Of a DNA stretch of 64,000 bases, positions 1 to 14,829 are shown piece after piece (the stretch's first letter is position 1; the number at the start of each line of letters is the position of its first letter). The notes under the pieces were generated by a model that was given only the letters and a program-made list of their open reading frames with translations, was not told the DNA's origin and searched no databases. The DNA is taken from assembly GCF_011397635.1 (NCBI RefSeq), contig NC_064759.1:14528428-14592427 (forward strand), in the 5' to 3' direction. The DNA is from Epinephelus fuscoguttatus (lineage: Eukaryota > Chordata > Actinopteri > Perciformes > Serranidae). The position numbers and the translations under genes were made by a program.

Positions 1-3000
1 AAATGACCACACAGGTACTTCCTTGTGCAATTTAACCCATTATTCCCAAGGAGGTAATTACCATTCATTTGCAATTTGCACGGTCTAATAATCTGCCAGA
101 ACAAAGAAGCAAGAAAACAGGTTACCCTGAAGTATTTTGTGATATAAGGGAGTTAAAAGAAGTGTCTTTGACTGTGTTTCAGTAATTATTTTGGTGAATC
201 TTTATTGTGGGCGGTGATGGCAACAAATTAAATACATCTTATAGCTGTGTACAAGTTAATAATATGAATCTACTGGTGACAAAATGTTTAATCAAAGGAC
301 TGCAGCTACTCTTAGCTCACAGAAAGCACTGAAACACTGTTGTGAGGTAACTAGGCAGACGTGTTTGCGGTCACTAATGCCCGAGAGTTAATGATTCCTC
401 AGTCTGACAGCTGAAAAAATGTCATGTATAAAAGCCTTTTCACAAGCTTCATGTAACTGACTTACTCAAGGTAGTTATGAACAAATAATGAACAAAAAAT
501 ACTACAAATAATCACATAAAGTGGACTTGAAGAAAGAAAAAGGCAGGTGGGAACAGTGATGAGGAAATGCTGATATGTATTCCACAGTCACAGAGTAGGG
601 AGTGTTACAGCTGGTGCAGTGAAGCTGAAGAACACAACCACACAAAATGCGGTCGGGAGATAAGCAGTCAAAAGAGGAACTAAAAGTCACAACATCACAG
701 TAATAAAAACAAAGGGAACCATTTTTACAAGGCTTGGCTCTTGGCACACAGAGGGTAAAGGCATGACACAAAATTAATTTATAAGTCAAATGATCTCAGT
801 TCCAGGTAACGTGGAGAACCAAACAAACACGGAGGTAAGACCTTTCAGTTCTGTTGTCAGACATGCTCATAGAAAACAGAGACACAGTGGAGTTTATACA
901 CAGTTTGAGACAGGTGTGAGTGAAACAGCTCTCAACATGTTTTCCAACTGTTCACAGTTTATCGGGGTTAGGGCCGAGCGATTATTCAATATCACCATTT
1001 AGCAACTTTGAATATGAACATATGTTATCACTCTAGCTCTAATTAAAACCCACAAAACTGAGGTTTTTGTTTTACACATTTGGGCTTGTTCACATGTAAT
1101 CAGGGCTGAATCTAACAAATATTGACAGCATCAAATAATCTGCCCATTATTTTTTCAATTAACCAGTGGTTTTGTTAAGAAAATATCAGAAAACAGTGAA
1201 ATGGTGGTGACGTCTTCAAATGGTGCAGCACATTTTCATGGACAACATTTCAAACTTTTCCATGACTTTTTAAGTACCAATAATAAAAAAAAAAAGTTGC
1301 CCAACTTGCTCTGCATTTTTCAAACATATTAGATTCAAACTCTGTTCGAACATAATTTCAGCTAGCTGGCAAACATGAAGGGAGAGACAGAAAATGAGGA
1401 GAAACTTGTGGGATGGTCAACAAAACACTGTCAAACATTATCACGTTAGAGCTATGTTACATCGGCAGTTACAGAAAATAAATTTTCCCTTATGTTACAT
1501 CGTGTGAAAGGTTATCCACCGCAGATTACAGTAACAGTTTCATCACACACAACCTAATTCCATGACATGAAATGAAATGAAATTGAGAAATGCAATTCTA
1601 GGTTTCTCCAGACAGTGAGAACCCTGTGGTGTTTTATCTGACCAGTGGTTTGCCAATCCGAAGTTAAGCAGTTTATCAACATGTGTGACAAAGAAAAGCA
1701 TCAAACTCTTACATTTAGTGAGTACAAAACCAGCACGTTTGCTTATAAAATTATTAAAACGATTATTCACTTATCAAAATAGTTGCCAATCAATTTTCTG
1801 TCAATCAAACAATTGATTAATTGCCTAAAAGTGATCTCTAATTTAAAATGACTACAGTGTTTTACACATTTGATAATTCTGGTCATATGTGATACAAACA
1901 CATCAGTTTGAATATTTTCATGTTGCAGTTTTTAAAAACACTGTGTTAAATAACATTACAATAATGATTTTGAACACATCGCCCGGCCCTAGCTGTGCTG
2001 TTATTCATGTTGGCAGCTTATAGTTACGATGTGAAACTTGCGACTTTTGGTATCAAATGTTTGGTCCCAACCCTGAATGGTCCACGATGGCAGTACAGAC
2101 ATTTTGGCAGTGAACGGACTGTTGCTGTTCTTTCACAGAGCGCACTCTTCACCGGATACAGCACTGCTACGGAGATGTCAGTGCACATGTTCCAGGTATG
2201 CTTACAGTTACAGGCAGAGCAACAGTAAGAAAAAAAAATACAAACAGAGACATTTTGGATTCACTGGATCACAGGAGTGAACCAAAGCACAGAAATGCTA
2301 CGGGGGAAAAAAAGAGGAACATTATAATGCTTAAAGCTGTGGCTGGTAACTTTAATAAAAATTTACTTTTTGTCATATTTGCTGAAACTGTCACTACATA
2401 CACACAGCTGTACACGAGGCGGATAGAAATCAGGTTTCTCCACCTCATAGTTCCTATACCTATATATAATATCTGGGAGCTATAATTTTTTTGATAGAGA
2501 CAAAATGTGTCACAACATAACATTATAAATGAAGCACTGTGGTGCTGCAGAGATGCCCCGGCCAACAAATTATATTCCAAATGTAAGAGACCATACCTGT
2601 TTAGTGCAGCAATAATCACATCATCATATTTATACTTTTTGTCAGAGAAAATGAAATGCAAAGATTACCATTGTTACTAAAATCGCAACTCATATCCAAA
2701 TCGCAATACCTGTCAAAATACACTCAATACATTTTTTTCCCATCAAACCAAAATGAAGCACAGCGTACTGGTCTGAGCAAACTTTCTCATATCAGGCAGC
2801 ATCACTCATATGGGCGGTTTTTATTTCTAAAGAGTAATATCAAACAGTATCAGCTGGTTAAACATGGCAATATTCAACATCTCCTCCACATGCAACTAGT
2901 TGAGGCTGCAACTTCGGCAATCAAAGTTCACCAAAGTTGAACTACACGCAGTGTGAAGATGCGAATTTGCCTTGCACTGGCAGCGAATGTTTTAGTTACC

Positions 3001-3990
3001 CCTTCAGGAGGCAAATATTAACCAATGCTAATTTTGCTCATGTGTGACCGTACCCTAACACTGTGAGTATGTAGACAGTTTCAGCAGGAAGTTATTTCTA
3101 TAAAAGTTACCAACTGTAGCTTTAAAACCATCGTCTAAAACACTTAAAGAAGTCTTAATGTACAAATGTGATCTGGACCTTGCTTTGCTCCTGCAGACCT
3201 CTAATAAGGGCTGCACAGTAAGTTTTACAGTTTTATATTGTAAATTTTCTGCATCACAATTATATTTATTGAGGTCAGAAACAGTCATGGTGCTGATTTA
3301 AGATGCAAAATGGCAGCAGAATTATATTCTAAACTTTTTGATAATGCTCACACACAAACATGACAGCTGAGCCTGAAGCCTGAGCCTTTTTTCATCACAC
3401 TCTCTCCTCTCTGTACTCCAGAATAAATGTGCTGTAACGTAATACTGAGTGCTGCTGGAATGCATTGTTGGTTATGGACGCTCAATTTAATCACATTCAA
3501 TCTGCTCCTCTTTTAAATATTTATAACATCATTATGAGAATTCAGCTGGTTATTGTTTGCCTCGCTCTGCTGCCTGGTTCTTAAACAGCATCTTGACATC
3601 ACAACAACCTCATTTTGACCATTCTGAGGTTACTTAAACACTTAAAACTGGGAATGGTGTTGTGAAATAAAAGTACACATCCTGTACAGGCAGTCGCCCC
3701 AGTTCCTGACACTACAAAAGTAACATTCATTGAGCTCAAACATTCCTCTCCCACTGTTCAGAGTACTTTCATGTACATGTACATATATGGAATGTCTTTT
3801 AGCCGATTTTACACATCACACACTTTTAATTATTTTCCATTTTTCCATGAGAAATCTTATCAGCTCTGTGTAATGTTTGTTGCTAGAAAGATGACTATTG
3901 GTGAGATCAATGTTGGATGTTCTAGTCTTGAAGTAACTCCTCCTCATGTCCCAAAAAAAGTATCCACCCAGTTCTTTTCTGTACCTCAAT
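1..3990. other. No gene recognised; probable mboat7 3' UTR and intergenic DNA
   Basis: Only short, low-complexity open frames occur and none resembles a known protein. The stretch is AT-rich. Read on the minus strand, downstream of the mboat7 stop codon, AATAAA poly(A) signals lie at 3265-3270 and 201-206. The mboat7 3' UTR could end near either one; nothing in the sequence decides between them. Confidence 0.5.
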
Positions 3991-6900
3991 TCAGTCTGTT
4001 TTCTCTCCAGTTTTCACATTTTCTATCTTCTCCCCCTCTCTTTTCTCCTCCTTGTCCCCTCTCCTTCCTTCCCTCTTTCCTCCCTTCAGAACCTTGCCCA
4101 CTAAAATGCAGCAAACGGCGATGACGTGCATGATGAAGTAGATGGACGTCCAGTAGTTGATGGTGTCGGAGGCCTTGAGCAGCACAAAGCCCATGCACAT
4201 GTAGTCGTAGGCCCTCATCTTCAGGAACCAGTGAATCCAGTCGAAGATGTTCTGTCCAGAAGGACCCAGTTTGGCTCGGACGGAGGACTCCATGGCAGAC
4301 TCGGCTGCGATGCACAGCGGGATGGTGAGGAAGGAGAGGTAGTAGCCGGCATGTAGGCCATGCCAGTAGGCGCTGATGAACATGGTCCAGCCGGCCCTGA
4401 GAGTCACAGACAGGAGAGATGCTGAAGTCATACAGACACGGCGCTGTGAAGGTTTCTGTCTTCTGTCATCTCATTTATTTGGGGTAAAACAATTACAACT
4501 CTGCAACACGACCAGGATGAAGTTAAAGCACAGCAGAAGTTATCTAATAAATTAAGAATCAAAGAATATGTCTGGTGATAATCAGATTTTTTCTAATTGT
4601 CAATAAATCTAGTGAAAAGACCAAAACCAACATTGATCCTACTTAGTAAGAATTGTCTGTGTATCCAAAGCCTGATACAATAAACTCCCATTGTTGCCCC
4701 AAAACTATTTAAAAACACATAAATGAGCCACACTGTTGCACTGCGTGACACACTCCTCCATTTCAACGAGTTTATTTTTAAACTGCACCCACTTACACCA
4801 TCCTGCCGCCGCAAATACTTACTAGTGAACCAAATCAATGGCTGAGTCAGTCCCAAAAAATGCACTCTTCTGTGTCTGTTTGAGGAGTGTTTGTCAAATA
4901 CTACAGTGCGCAGCTGTTATAAGAACATATTTCAAATTGTCTTTTAAAATAAAAGCATATAATCATGACACTTTTTTAAAGACTTGCAATCCTCCTGAGA
5001 CCTGAACTTTTATTTGGTATACATTTTTAATTTCCTTAAGCTATTTTGGATCAGTAGGACCCGTTAAGTATAAAAAAACTAAACATTGTCAATGATAATA
5101 AAGTCCCAATGTCTTCAAACAAGTACTTCCTAATTAACAGTGTCTTATCTTGTTACTGGTTGGTCAAATTTGTTGCAACATTACACTACAAACATTATTA
5201 ATCATAAATAAACAAGTTTCAACCATTAAATGTGATCAGGTTTTGGACCCTGTCCACTTTTGTGTCGGGATCATCTGCAGACCAATTTGGCAGAGATCAT
5301 CTTGTTTTTACATGGATTAGTGTATTGCGCTCTTACTGCCACTAGATGGCACAAAAAGTGTCCACAAATGAGGACATCAGGTCTAAGTTAAGCAGAATGA
5401 AGTATAAGGTAAGTAAGTAAACCCAAAATGTGATGTCCTCATATGAGGACACAGGGTCTCAGGAGGATATACAGAGGAACTGAAGGTGTCTTTGGACCAG
5501 AGAGACTTTTCTGTTTTTGTTGTATCTACACCGCAAGAACAAGAAATGATTTTAATTAGAATGCGGTTTTGAGGGACTTATTAGTTATTATTTCAGAGCA
5601 GGTACTTTCACAACGGAAGAAGAACTGAGTGATGTAAATGTACACCACTGATTGATCGAACACATGAGCCACTGCAGCACCGGCAACCGCTATTTTTAAA
5701 GACCTGTTGTAAACAGCAGCTCGTGATGAAAAAAATGGAAGAAAATAGATAAATGGACCGACAGAGAAGCCCAGGCTTTACCAAACATATTTACCACTGT
5801 GGAAATACAACACTATTGACTGTCGAAGCAGAAGTGATGCTGCTTTACCAACTGCTGGCCGGCATACAGTACGTCACTTCAGTGTTCCTGTGGGAGGTGC
5901 GGATGCAGAAAGGGAAAAAAGCCCTTGAAGGTATGTACAGTAGTTCTCGAGGGAGCTTTGCAGTGGACAGTTCTTCTCAGGGGGTACACAGAACTGTTTG
6001 GTCCAAAAACGCCTTCAGTCATTGTTGGTTTTGGTCTTCTCATGGGATACATTGACAGTAACAACAGAGAATAACACCAGCCCCTAGTTTTCAACATCTA
6101 ACTTTACCATCCAACAACAGAATTAGCTAAAAAGATAAGATGTAATTTCTGACTTCAGACTGGGAGCTTCACTGATATCCCTGCGCTTATTCACACCAAA
6201 AGACCCAAGCTGATTAGAAACACGAGAGAATGACTATAAAAACATGCTTTAAAATCTGGACATGATTGCTATTACCTCACATTTGAAATTGTTATCTCAT
6301 TGCACCGCCAAATGAAGGCATTTTGATGCCCAAATACACCACATAGGGATTTATGGATGAGTCTGGGGCTTCGTGTCTGTAAAATACGTAGAGACTGCAG
6401 CACACATAAAGCCTTACCTGAGAGCATAGGCTTTGAAGGGAGCGTTGGGGTAGATGTAGTGATGCAGCCACCACTGCACTGTCATGTTCCAGTAACGCAT
6501 GCCGTGGCGGACCTTCACACAGAAGTCAGTGTTGTAGCAGTCGATGTTCTGGATGGTTTTGAAGTCATATTTCTCCTCAGCAGTGGGATCAGGACTGGGA
6601 CATTAAAAAAAACATTTAAAAAGAGAGAACAAACTTTCAACTACAAAACATCCAAATGTCCACACAGACCAAGATGTTCAATACAATAAAAGTTTAAAAC
6701 ACAGGTAAATACTGATGCATCCTCTTTTAATAGTCTTGTTAGTCCAGTGATGATGTACCTGTAGTTGACGGTGGGTCCTCCTCCAGGTTTGGACAGCGCC
6801 TTCTCTGGATAGCAGCCCAGACCTGCACTGATACAGCCAGCCTCAGCTCCGCACCACGCCGCATAGAAGCGCATCCGAAACACGAAGAACACTACTATCA

Positions 6901-9896
6901 TGTAAAAAAACCTGGAGAGAGACACAGAAAACTTCTCTATGTTACCAAACAGCAGCAGAGATATTACAGACATTTACCCTCACATAGAGTGGACATGTCT
7001 GTAAAGGGGAGAGTCATGGGTATCTATAGAACCCATTTTCATTCAGATATCTTGATATGAGAGGTCAAGGGACCCCTGTGAAAATGGCAATGCCGATTTT
7101 TTTCCTCGCCAAAATTCAGCCTAACTCTGGAGCATTATTTTGCCCCCTTAAATCTACACCTCACATTGTTACTATCAATAACAGATATTATCTGAGCAGT
7201 GATGCTTTGTAACAATACCTAAAGAAAAAGTTTCGATCCAGGAACTCCTCTGTGCGAACATAGGCCAGTGGGAAGACGGAGTTGACAGCCAGGAACAGAG
7301 CACCGTAGACAGGAACCAGCTTCAGACGCTGCAGGCACGGCACCCAGCTAGGAAGGGCCAGCGGGCTCGGCTGCCTTAGCCAGTCAACATATGTTTGGAA
7401 GCGGAAGAACGGACCTTTGGGGAGATGGAGGGAGGAGATTAAGGAATAAAAGCGGCGTTGAGAAGACAGCGAAAATGGACAATAAGGATAATGCAAGACA
7501 CAAGAGGGAAGAGTGGAGGACAGCGTGGTTCCAAAGAAAGGAAAAGGGAAAAAGGGGAGTAAGAAAACAAAAAGAGTAGAGGTATATTAAAACCAGAGGT
7601 TATTTTAAATAAGACTGAAAATGATATGGACTCACACAATGTTGGACAAGTAGCAGAGAGTGAGACAAAGAGAGACAACAGTTAAAATTCATGCAAAAGC
7701 AAATAAACATCAACAACACACATGAATATAAAACATCTTCTAAACGTTCACTTTAACATCAGAGCTGACACAACTTCCTCCTGCCAACATTATTCTGAGA
7801 AGATGTTTTCACAGACTTACCGGTCATTATACCGGCGTAACAGTAGCTATAGGACAGAATATCATAGAGGGAGGGCTCCTGAGACAGACCACCAATGATG
7901 GGAGACTTGGCGAAGGAGCTCACGTCCTTTTTCTTCTCCATGTGGAAGCTGTGCACCTCGTTGGCCAGACTCACCATCTGAGTTAGAAACAGAAAGACAC
8001 AACAAGAGTCAACAAAGAGGCACAAACTGTAAAGACATTGTGTGCTGCTGCAATATCTTTGATGATGTTTCTGTACCTTGAGAGTGAGAAGTAGCTGGAT
8101 GGCATTGGCAAAAGGTGTCGGCGGTGGCAAACCAAACCAAGCGACCAGGCGGAAGAAGAGGAGGTAGAGAAAAGTCCAGCTGAGACTCAGTGCCGGGGCA
8201 TGTCTGGTAGAGAGAAATATGATATGAGTGAGTTTATGTCTGCAGAGTATCTACAGTCCTGTTCATGTTGTCCCCTTCGCATGTATTGAATCCTGCTATG
8301 TGCCATGTGCATCAGCATTTGCTTCACACTACAGCTGAAACAAGTGATATGTTAGAAATATTAATTTATTCAATTCATGTATTTATTTGTTTGCATATAA
8401 AAATATGTACACAAAGAAATCCACGTGTACGCAAACACTTTCAACTACAAATACTCCAATATACATGACTTTACAATTTACAGTTTGTAATTCTTAGGGG
8501 GATATATTGACGGAAACATTATTTATTGGGGCATCCAATAGCTGAGTGGTTAGGACAGGCGTCCCATGTACAAAGGCAATGGCCTTGCCGTAGTGGCTGC
8601 TGGCTCGATTCCAGCCTGCAGCCCCTTGCAGCATGTCATCCCCCCATGCTTGAGTACTGTCCTTTCAAATAAAGTCAAAAACCATAAAACATTGTTGTTA
8701 GCTGCATGCCAACTTTTTCTGACTTTCATCCTAACAGTATGTGTGTCAAAGAAATAAGTTAGTAAATTCATTGATGTTGATCTCTCACCTCCAGCTGCTC
8801 TTTATAATAATCCATGTTCCAATAATTGTCACCAGAGAGTGGAGGGTATGGATGTTACAGGTGGCAATGGCGACAGAGAGGCCCAGAAGAAGAGATGCCC
8901 CCTGCTTCACAGGAGGACCTGAAGTGAAAGCAAAGTTATAAGTTATAAAACTATTGCAATCTACCAATAAGCTACATGGGAAAAGCCCCAGCACAGCACC
9001 AAGACACAGCATGAAAAGTGTTAAAAGATCAGTATATTTCCACCTATTGCTCTCTTCTCCAGCAGCATTAAAAACAGATGAAGATGAGTTGCATTGTGGG
9101 TAACACAGGCACCAGGTTTTGACAAGGAAAAAGAATGTGTGGAATAAAAAAGATAATATCTCTGTCCTTAACTGTCCATCGTGAGGCCAACAGTGTTATG
9201 GAAAAAACACACCACCTCATAAAAGTCATCCCTGTCCCTATGCACGGATACATTTGCAAAGCAGTAACAGAACAACACACACACTGTAAACTGCATTTGC
9301 AAAACAAAAGACTGGCTCTGCAAAGCCACAGACAGGCTTAACATTAGGTTAAGGCACATAAAACTCAGAGCCCTGGACAAAGGAAAAGATTAATAAGTCA
9401 TCTTTCAGTATCGCTCATGGTCTCTCCAAACACCAGATTAAACATCGCTAATCCTTAATAGTAGGCTATGGAGCGCAGACGGTTAAGAAGATTTTCACTT
9501 TATTCATCCTGACAAAAAACAGAGCTTTCTATTAATAGACTGCCCAGTATCCTATTAGACCTATTTCAGGATGTGTACAATCATGAGCATCCTGAGGAGG
9601 GTTGGAGCCGAAAACAATAATATTTTTGGTATTCTTTCCACTCAGCCTCCATATGTTAAAACAAATCCTAGTTATTTATCACACACACACATACACTGTA
9701 AAGAGAGATATCTTATTTTTGGTACATAACCAGTTACAGAGACCGTAAGGCATACAGCATTGACCAATAGTAAAATAAACAATGCATTTTGCTCATCATG
9801 TTATCTTCTAAAATACTCACTGAGGTAACGGAAGAGGAATCCAACAGGGATGGAGGCGGCGAGGATTCCCAAGTACACCAGCTCATCGGGAGACAT
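3991..9896 (-). CDS. mboat7: Lysophosphatidylinositol acyltransferase (LPIAT1/MBOAT7)
   Basis: Coding exons, in gene order: 9821-9896, 8789-8918, 8077-8203, 7821-7977, 7219-7414, 6759-6911, 6418-6594, 3991-4396. They sum to 1422 nt and encode 473 aa, against 472 in human as I recall. All junctions are GT-AG and in phase. MBOAT7 transfers arachidonoyl-CoA to lysophosphatidylinositol in the endoplasmic reticulum and associated membranes, enriching PI with arachidonate. The start MSPDELVYLG matches the family N terminus. Hydrophobic segments run through the protein. The MBOAT active-site pair is visible: Asn316 in RYWNMTVQWW and His351 in SAYWHGLHAGYY. FLKMRAYDYMCMGFVLL near residue 400 is typical of MBOAT7. 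The last ~30 residues form a Lys/Glu/Gly-rich basic tail encoded by a purine-rich tract. The gene lies on the same strand as rps9, downstream of it. At least one upstream non-coding exon is likely, within 9897-11640. Confidence 0.96.
4612..4870. repeat. Diverged interspersed repeat in the last mboat7 intron
   Basis: The segment begins with a motif around AAAGACCAAAACCAACA followed by TTGATCCTA. A related but diverged segment occurs at 51046-51250, with similar GAGTCAGT and ACTAGT motifs near its far end. Two dispersed copies suggest an old mobile element, but I cannot name the family. Confidence 0.4.
4987..5472. repeat. Foldback (MITE-like) repeat in mboat7 intron
   Basis: AATCCTCCTGAGACCTG at 4987-5003 is mirrored by GGTCTCAGGAGGAT near 5453-5466, giving short inverted ends about 480 bp apart. 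The interior is AT-rich and has no coding capacity. This fits a small non-autonomous DNA transposon. No target-site duplication is obvious. Confidence 0.5.
6990..7150. repeat. Interspersed repeat fragment between mboat7 exons
   Basis: The text from CTGTAAAGGGGAGAGTCATG to TTTGCCCCCTTAA, including AGGTCAAGGGACCCC and CCTCGCCAAAATT, resembles a repeat that I recall as common in percomorph introns. It carries no open frame. The call rests on recognition, because no second copy is visible in this window. Confidence 0.4.
8527..8690 (+). repeat. tRNA-derived SINE, copy 1
   Basis: The head looks like a degenerate tRNA gene: an A-box-like AGCTGAGTGGTTAGGACAG and a B-box-like GGCTCGATTCC. An unrelated body with GCAGCATGTCATCCCC follows, then an A-rich tail. 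It shares the segments around GTCCCATNTACAAAGGCAATG and GCATGTCATCCCC with the copy at 57287-57470, which shows a dispersed family. It lies in an mboat7 intron. Confidence 0.7.
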
Positions 9897-11640
9897 CGCT
9901 CTGCTCTCAGAGAAACACAATCAGCTCCAAACTTGCTCATAAAGAAAACTATGCACGCATGAATCATCCTTAATTATGAGGGAACAACACACATACAGGC
10001 GATACAACACAATCCCTGCAACAAATACTGCCTTCTTGAAGCTAATATTTGTGTATCTGCATCAAAATTAAATCCTGAGGATGAAGTTTTTAAAATGTGA
10101 CCATATAAGGCCTGAGAGTTTTCTCTAATTAAAAATACATGTTACCTCTTAGTCTATAAGCTATTTTAAAATATACTTTTGTCATCAGTTCTCTCCTTGT
10201 TGACATCTGTGGACATGCTTTTTTTATAGCCACCCATTAGTAATAAACCCAGAAGCAGTTACTCTTAATATTCTTAAAAGATACTGATATTTTTTTGTCT
10301 ATCGTCTGTCTTGGCAGTTTGCCCAGAAGTAGTGATAGTTATGACATCTTCAAGGTGTATTTCACAATATGTCCTCCACCTGAAGCACACTTTTCTTCTT
10401 TTTTAAAGGGGAACACTACCTAAATTGAGAATTCCAATATATTATTTCCATGACCCAAGAAAGTTAAATCAATATCTGCGAACATGAGATACCCTCTCTC
10501 AAAGCCAGAAACCAATGAGGAAAGTCTCAAACTTGTGATTTCATAGGGTGTAAAGTCTGGAGCTGCTCTATAGACAATGGATGGGAGCTTGATTTTGTGG
10601 ACCCACAAATGTTTTTCTTTTGTATACACAAATTTGCTTTTTCTGCTGTAGTGTCCTCAGCGATGAGACAGAAAATATGCTCGTATACTCAGATTACCCT
10701 GGGTGCTCTCATTGTCATCTATAACATCTTTCCCAATTCACTGTCAGTGGAGCAGCTTCAGACTTTACAGCCTATGGCATCGCAAGTTTGAGTTTAGCAC
10801 TCCGGCTTTTACATTTGGGAGAGTTGTTCATTTGTACTAATATTCTGGACTGTTTTAGCCCATAGGAGCAACATGTAGGGATTAAGAAAGTGGGCGTGGT
10901 TCCCCTTTAAGCAGTTTTGGTTAAGAGTTATGCAAGAGCAACTTATGAATAAATTTGAAGGCTTGAATAAAAGCTAATAAAGAGATCAAGTGTGAGGGAC
11001 ACCATGTGTGCACAACACGGAACAACACAGGAACTCATATATGAGTTAACATAGGAAGTAGCTGAGTTGTGACAGATCTCGGACTGTAACGTTATTTGAG
11101 CCCACGAGAGAACTGGAGCAAACCGCTGCTTCTTTTCTCATATTTCAGTAGGTGTAATGAGTTATACAGTACAAATACACAAAGTTTAATTTCCTCAGGA
11201 CTCTTACAACCAGCTCAGAGCTGACTGACTCCCGTCTGCTAGCATTCCTCTACTTCCAGGAGCGATGAGGTTAGCTAACAGCAACATAGCCTGACAAAGG
11301 ATAACTAAATGACTGCTTTGTAAATTATGATAATACAATATAAAGACAGGACAGACTGAATTCAAGAGGTAGAGGTTAAACCACGCTAGTCCTGTTTGCA
11401 TTTATCAGTGTGTAGGAAGTTAGGACAGCTGTGCAAACGTTAGCATCTGGTATCCAAACGTTAGCTAGCAACCGCTGTGAGCGACCGTTAAATTAGCATG
11501 CATCAATTTTAAAGCTTTAAATTACTCACATTTACAACGCGTTTATCACCGAGGTAAAAAAAAAAATCACTCCGGACTCTGACAGAGCCTACACACTGAC
11601 ACACTCATACAAACTACCCATTCACACCACTAACACTGTA
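9897..11640 (-). other. mboat7 5' region: putative 5' UTR intron and promoter
   Basis: Just upstream of the mboat7 ATG, on the minus strand, an acceptor-like CTGAGAGCAG precedes AGCGATG, so a non-coding first exon upstream is likely. I would look for it near 11400-11640, before the gene-free gap to rps9. Apart from the inverted-repeat element at 10403-10910, nothing else is recognisable. Human has TSEN34 between MBOAT7 and RPS9; I see no trace of it here. Confidence 0.4.
10403..10910. mobile_element. MITE with terminal inverted repeats
   Basis: The left end reads TTAAAGGGGAACAC and the right end GTGGTTCCCCTTTAA, an imperfect terminal inverted repeat about 508 bp apart. Inside, AAAGTCTGGAGCTGCTCTAT and the TCAGACTTTACAG region near 10760 may be remains of longer arms. 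There is no transposase, so it is non-autonomous. Confidence 0.65.
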
Positions 11641-11980
11641 TAAATGTACTTCCTGGTTTATGAATGACACCACCCACATGGCACGTACCATTCTAAACGT
11701 AGGGGTGTCGATTCAACCATTCTGACATGGGCGCTGACACTAAAACACCGCAGTAATTTAAAGCTTCTGCACTTCATAACCTCTGGTACGTCATTAAAAA
11801 TATTTTAAAAACATTTCATGCCCACAAATATACTACAATACAAACTTGGAATAATAATGATAATCAGTCAGTCATTACAACATAGACTCGAGAGCCAATT
11901 ATACATTATATACAGTATAATATTCTAGGGGAATAAAAGAAAAAACCCAACAGCTCAGTTTTCTGGTCAGACCAAAACAT

Positions 11981-11986
11981 TTTATT
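11981..11986 (-). terminator. rps9 poly(A) signal
   Basis: AATAAA on the minus strand, about 57 bp past the rps9 stop codon. This short 3' UTR is typical of ribosomal-protein genes. Confidence 0.85.
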
Positions 11987-12042
11987 GAAATTTTTTACAA
12001 GACAGGAAGCATCATAACAACACTCCCCGGACGACATCCTTC

Positions 12043-13482
<1,440 letters not shown>

Positions 13483-13492
13483 TTATGAGTGC

Positions 13493-14790
13493 CTGCAATG
13501 TCAGATATCAGACATTAGGTTAGTCAGTGTAGATGAATAAAAAAAGCTATTTTTACAACAGGTTGTTAACATTAAGTATTCAGGAAAAAACATTTTAGAA
13601 TCCTAAATTTGAGTATATACACATCCGGTCAATTGTTTTAACAGCTATTTGGGATTAAAAACAAATAATTTTGCACTTTGTGATGGTACAGAAATTACTG
13701 ATCATTTGTTTTCTCAAAAAGGACATTGTGTACAGACTCAAACCTAGGATTAGTGCTTTTTTTAAAAATATATATATATTTTTGAAAGCCCTAACATTCA
13801 TGAATTAAAACGCAACATAACTTTAACATTATAAATGAAGATGATTTACAAAAAGCCCCTGCCCTTAATTTACTCTGTCATCTTTTATTTGCATTTATAC
13901 ATTTAAATATTTCAGTCTCTTGTCAGTTTTGATTAATTTTCTTTTTGATATGCACATGACCCTAATGATCTACTGCAAAGATATTAAGGCATTGTTGTTT
14001 GTACATGAGAAGTTGATCCACACAAAATAACGCCGCAATATTAACAGTAAACCGTATACTGTCTAAGATGTGCAAACATCACTACTAGCTCGTCCAATTC
14101 CCTCTGAATGCAGAGAACTTGACTGAAATTGCAGCAGAATTATTGTTTTCAATAGTATAATGCATACTGCTTCAATGTTAATCAATATATCCTCATCGTA
14201 ATAACAAGTCTGAGGGACATGACTGCCTGTTTCGCTCCACATAATGTCGGTTTCTCTGCTGACTCATCTTACATACGTGTGCAGGAATCGCAATTTGTAA
14301 TTCAACATACAATACCAGAGGAATGTAAATTCTTTATCAGTCTGTACAGTCAAAGTCGCTGTGTAAACCTTAGTTGCACCGTAATGTTAACGTCATGCTT
14401 TACTGTCGTTAAGGAAAAGACATTAGGGTAAACCTTGCGGATTACAATTACTTTACAAAACTGCTACGCCACAAAAGTTAACTAAATGTGTCTATAATAA
14501 CAACAATAAATTATCTATAAAAGCGTTAGAAACCAGCGATTTAGCACCGACTGATACGACTAGGCCGCAGCTGCACCGCACCACGTTGTCTAATGTGACA
14601 AGCTAGCGTTAGCTTAGCCGAATTAGCTTTTCACTTCAACGGTTTGTTACAAATTAATTGAATGGACATTCAAGAAACACATTGTCTATAAAACTATGTT
14701 TGCTTTCACTGTCTATGTCTTTTTGTAAGTTTAAAGGCCCTAATGTAGTGAGTTTGTGTTGAAATGTAGCAGTGCTGCTATGGCTCGTAC
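13493..14790 (-). other. First intron of rps9 (5' UTR intron)
   Basis: This AT-rich 1.3 kb intron lies between the non-coding first exon and the ATG-bearing exon; its donor on the minus strand is GTACGAG. I searched it for further C/D motifs and saw no convincing pair. Nothing else is recognised. Confidence 0.75.
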
Positions 14791-14821
14791 CTGTCTCGCT
14801 CAGGCTAGCGCAGTAAAGAGG
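14791..14821 (-). promoter_or_regulatory. rps9 first exon with 5' terminal oligopyrimidine (TOP) start
   Basis: On the minus strand, CCTCTTTACTGCG at 14821-14809 is a TOP-like pyrimidine start, followed by about 25 nt to the donor GACAG|GTACG. TOP starts place ribosomal-protein mRNAs under mTOR/LARP1 translational control. The exact first base is inferred from the motif, within about 2 bp. Confidence 0.75.
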
Positions 14822-14829
14822 ACGTTAAA

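Noticed and set aside
2269-2661. 130-codon minus-strand frame
   Set aside because: AT-rich composition, no recognisable domain, and isolated from any exon structure; chance is a sufficient explanation.
8527-8690. Possible functional tRNA gene
   Set aside because: A and B boxes are degenerate, no clean cloverleaf forms, and a SINE body and A-rich tail follow.
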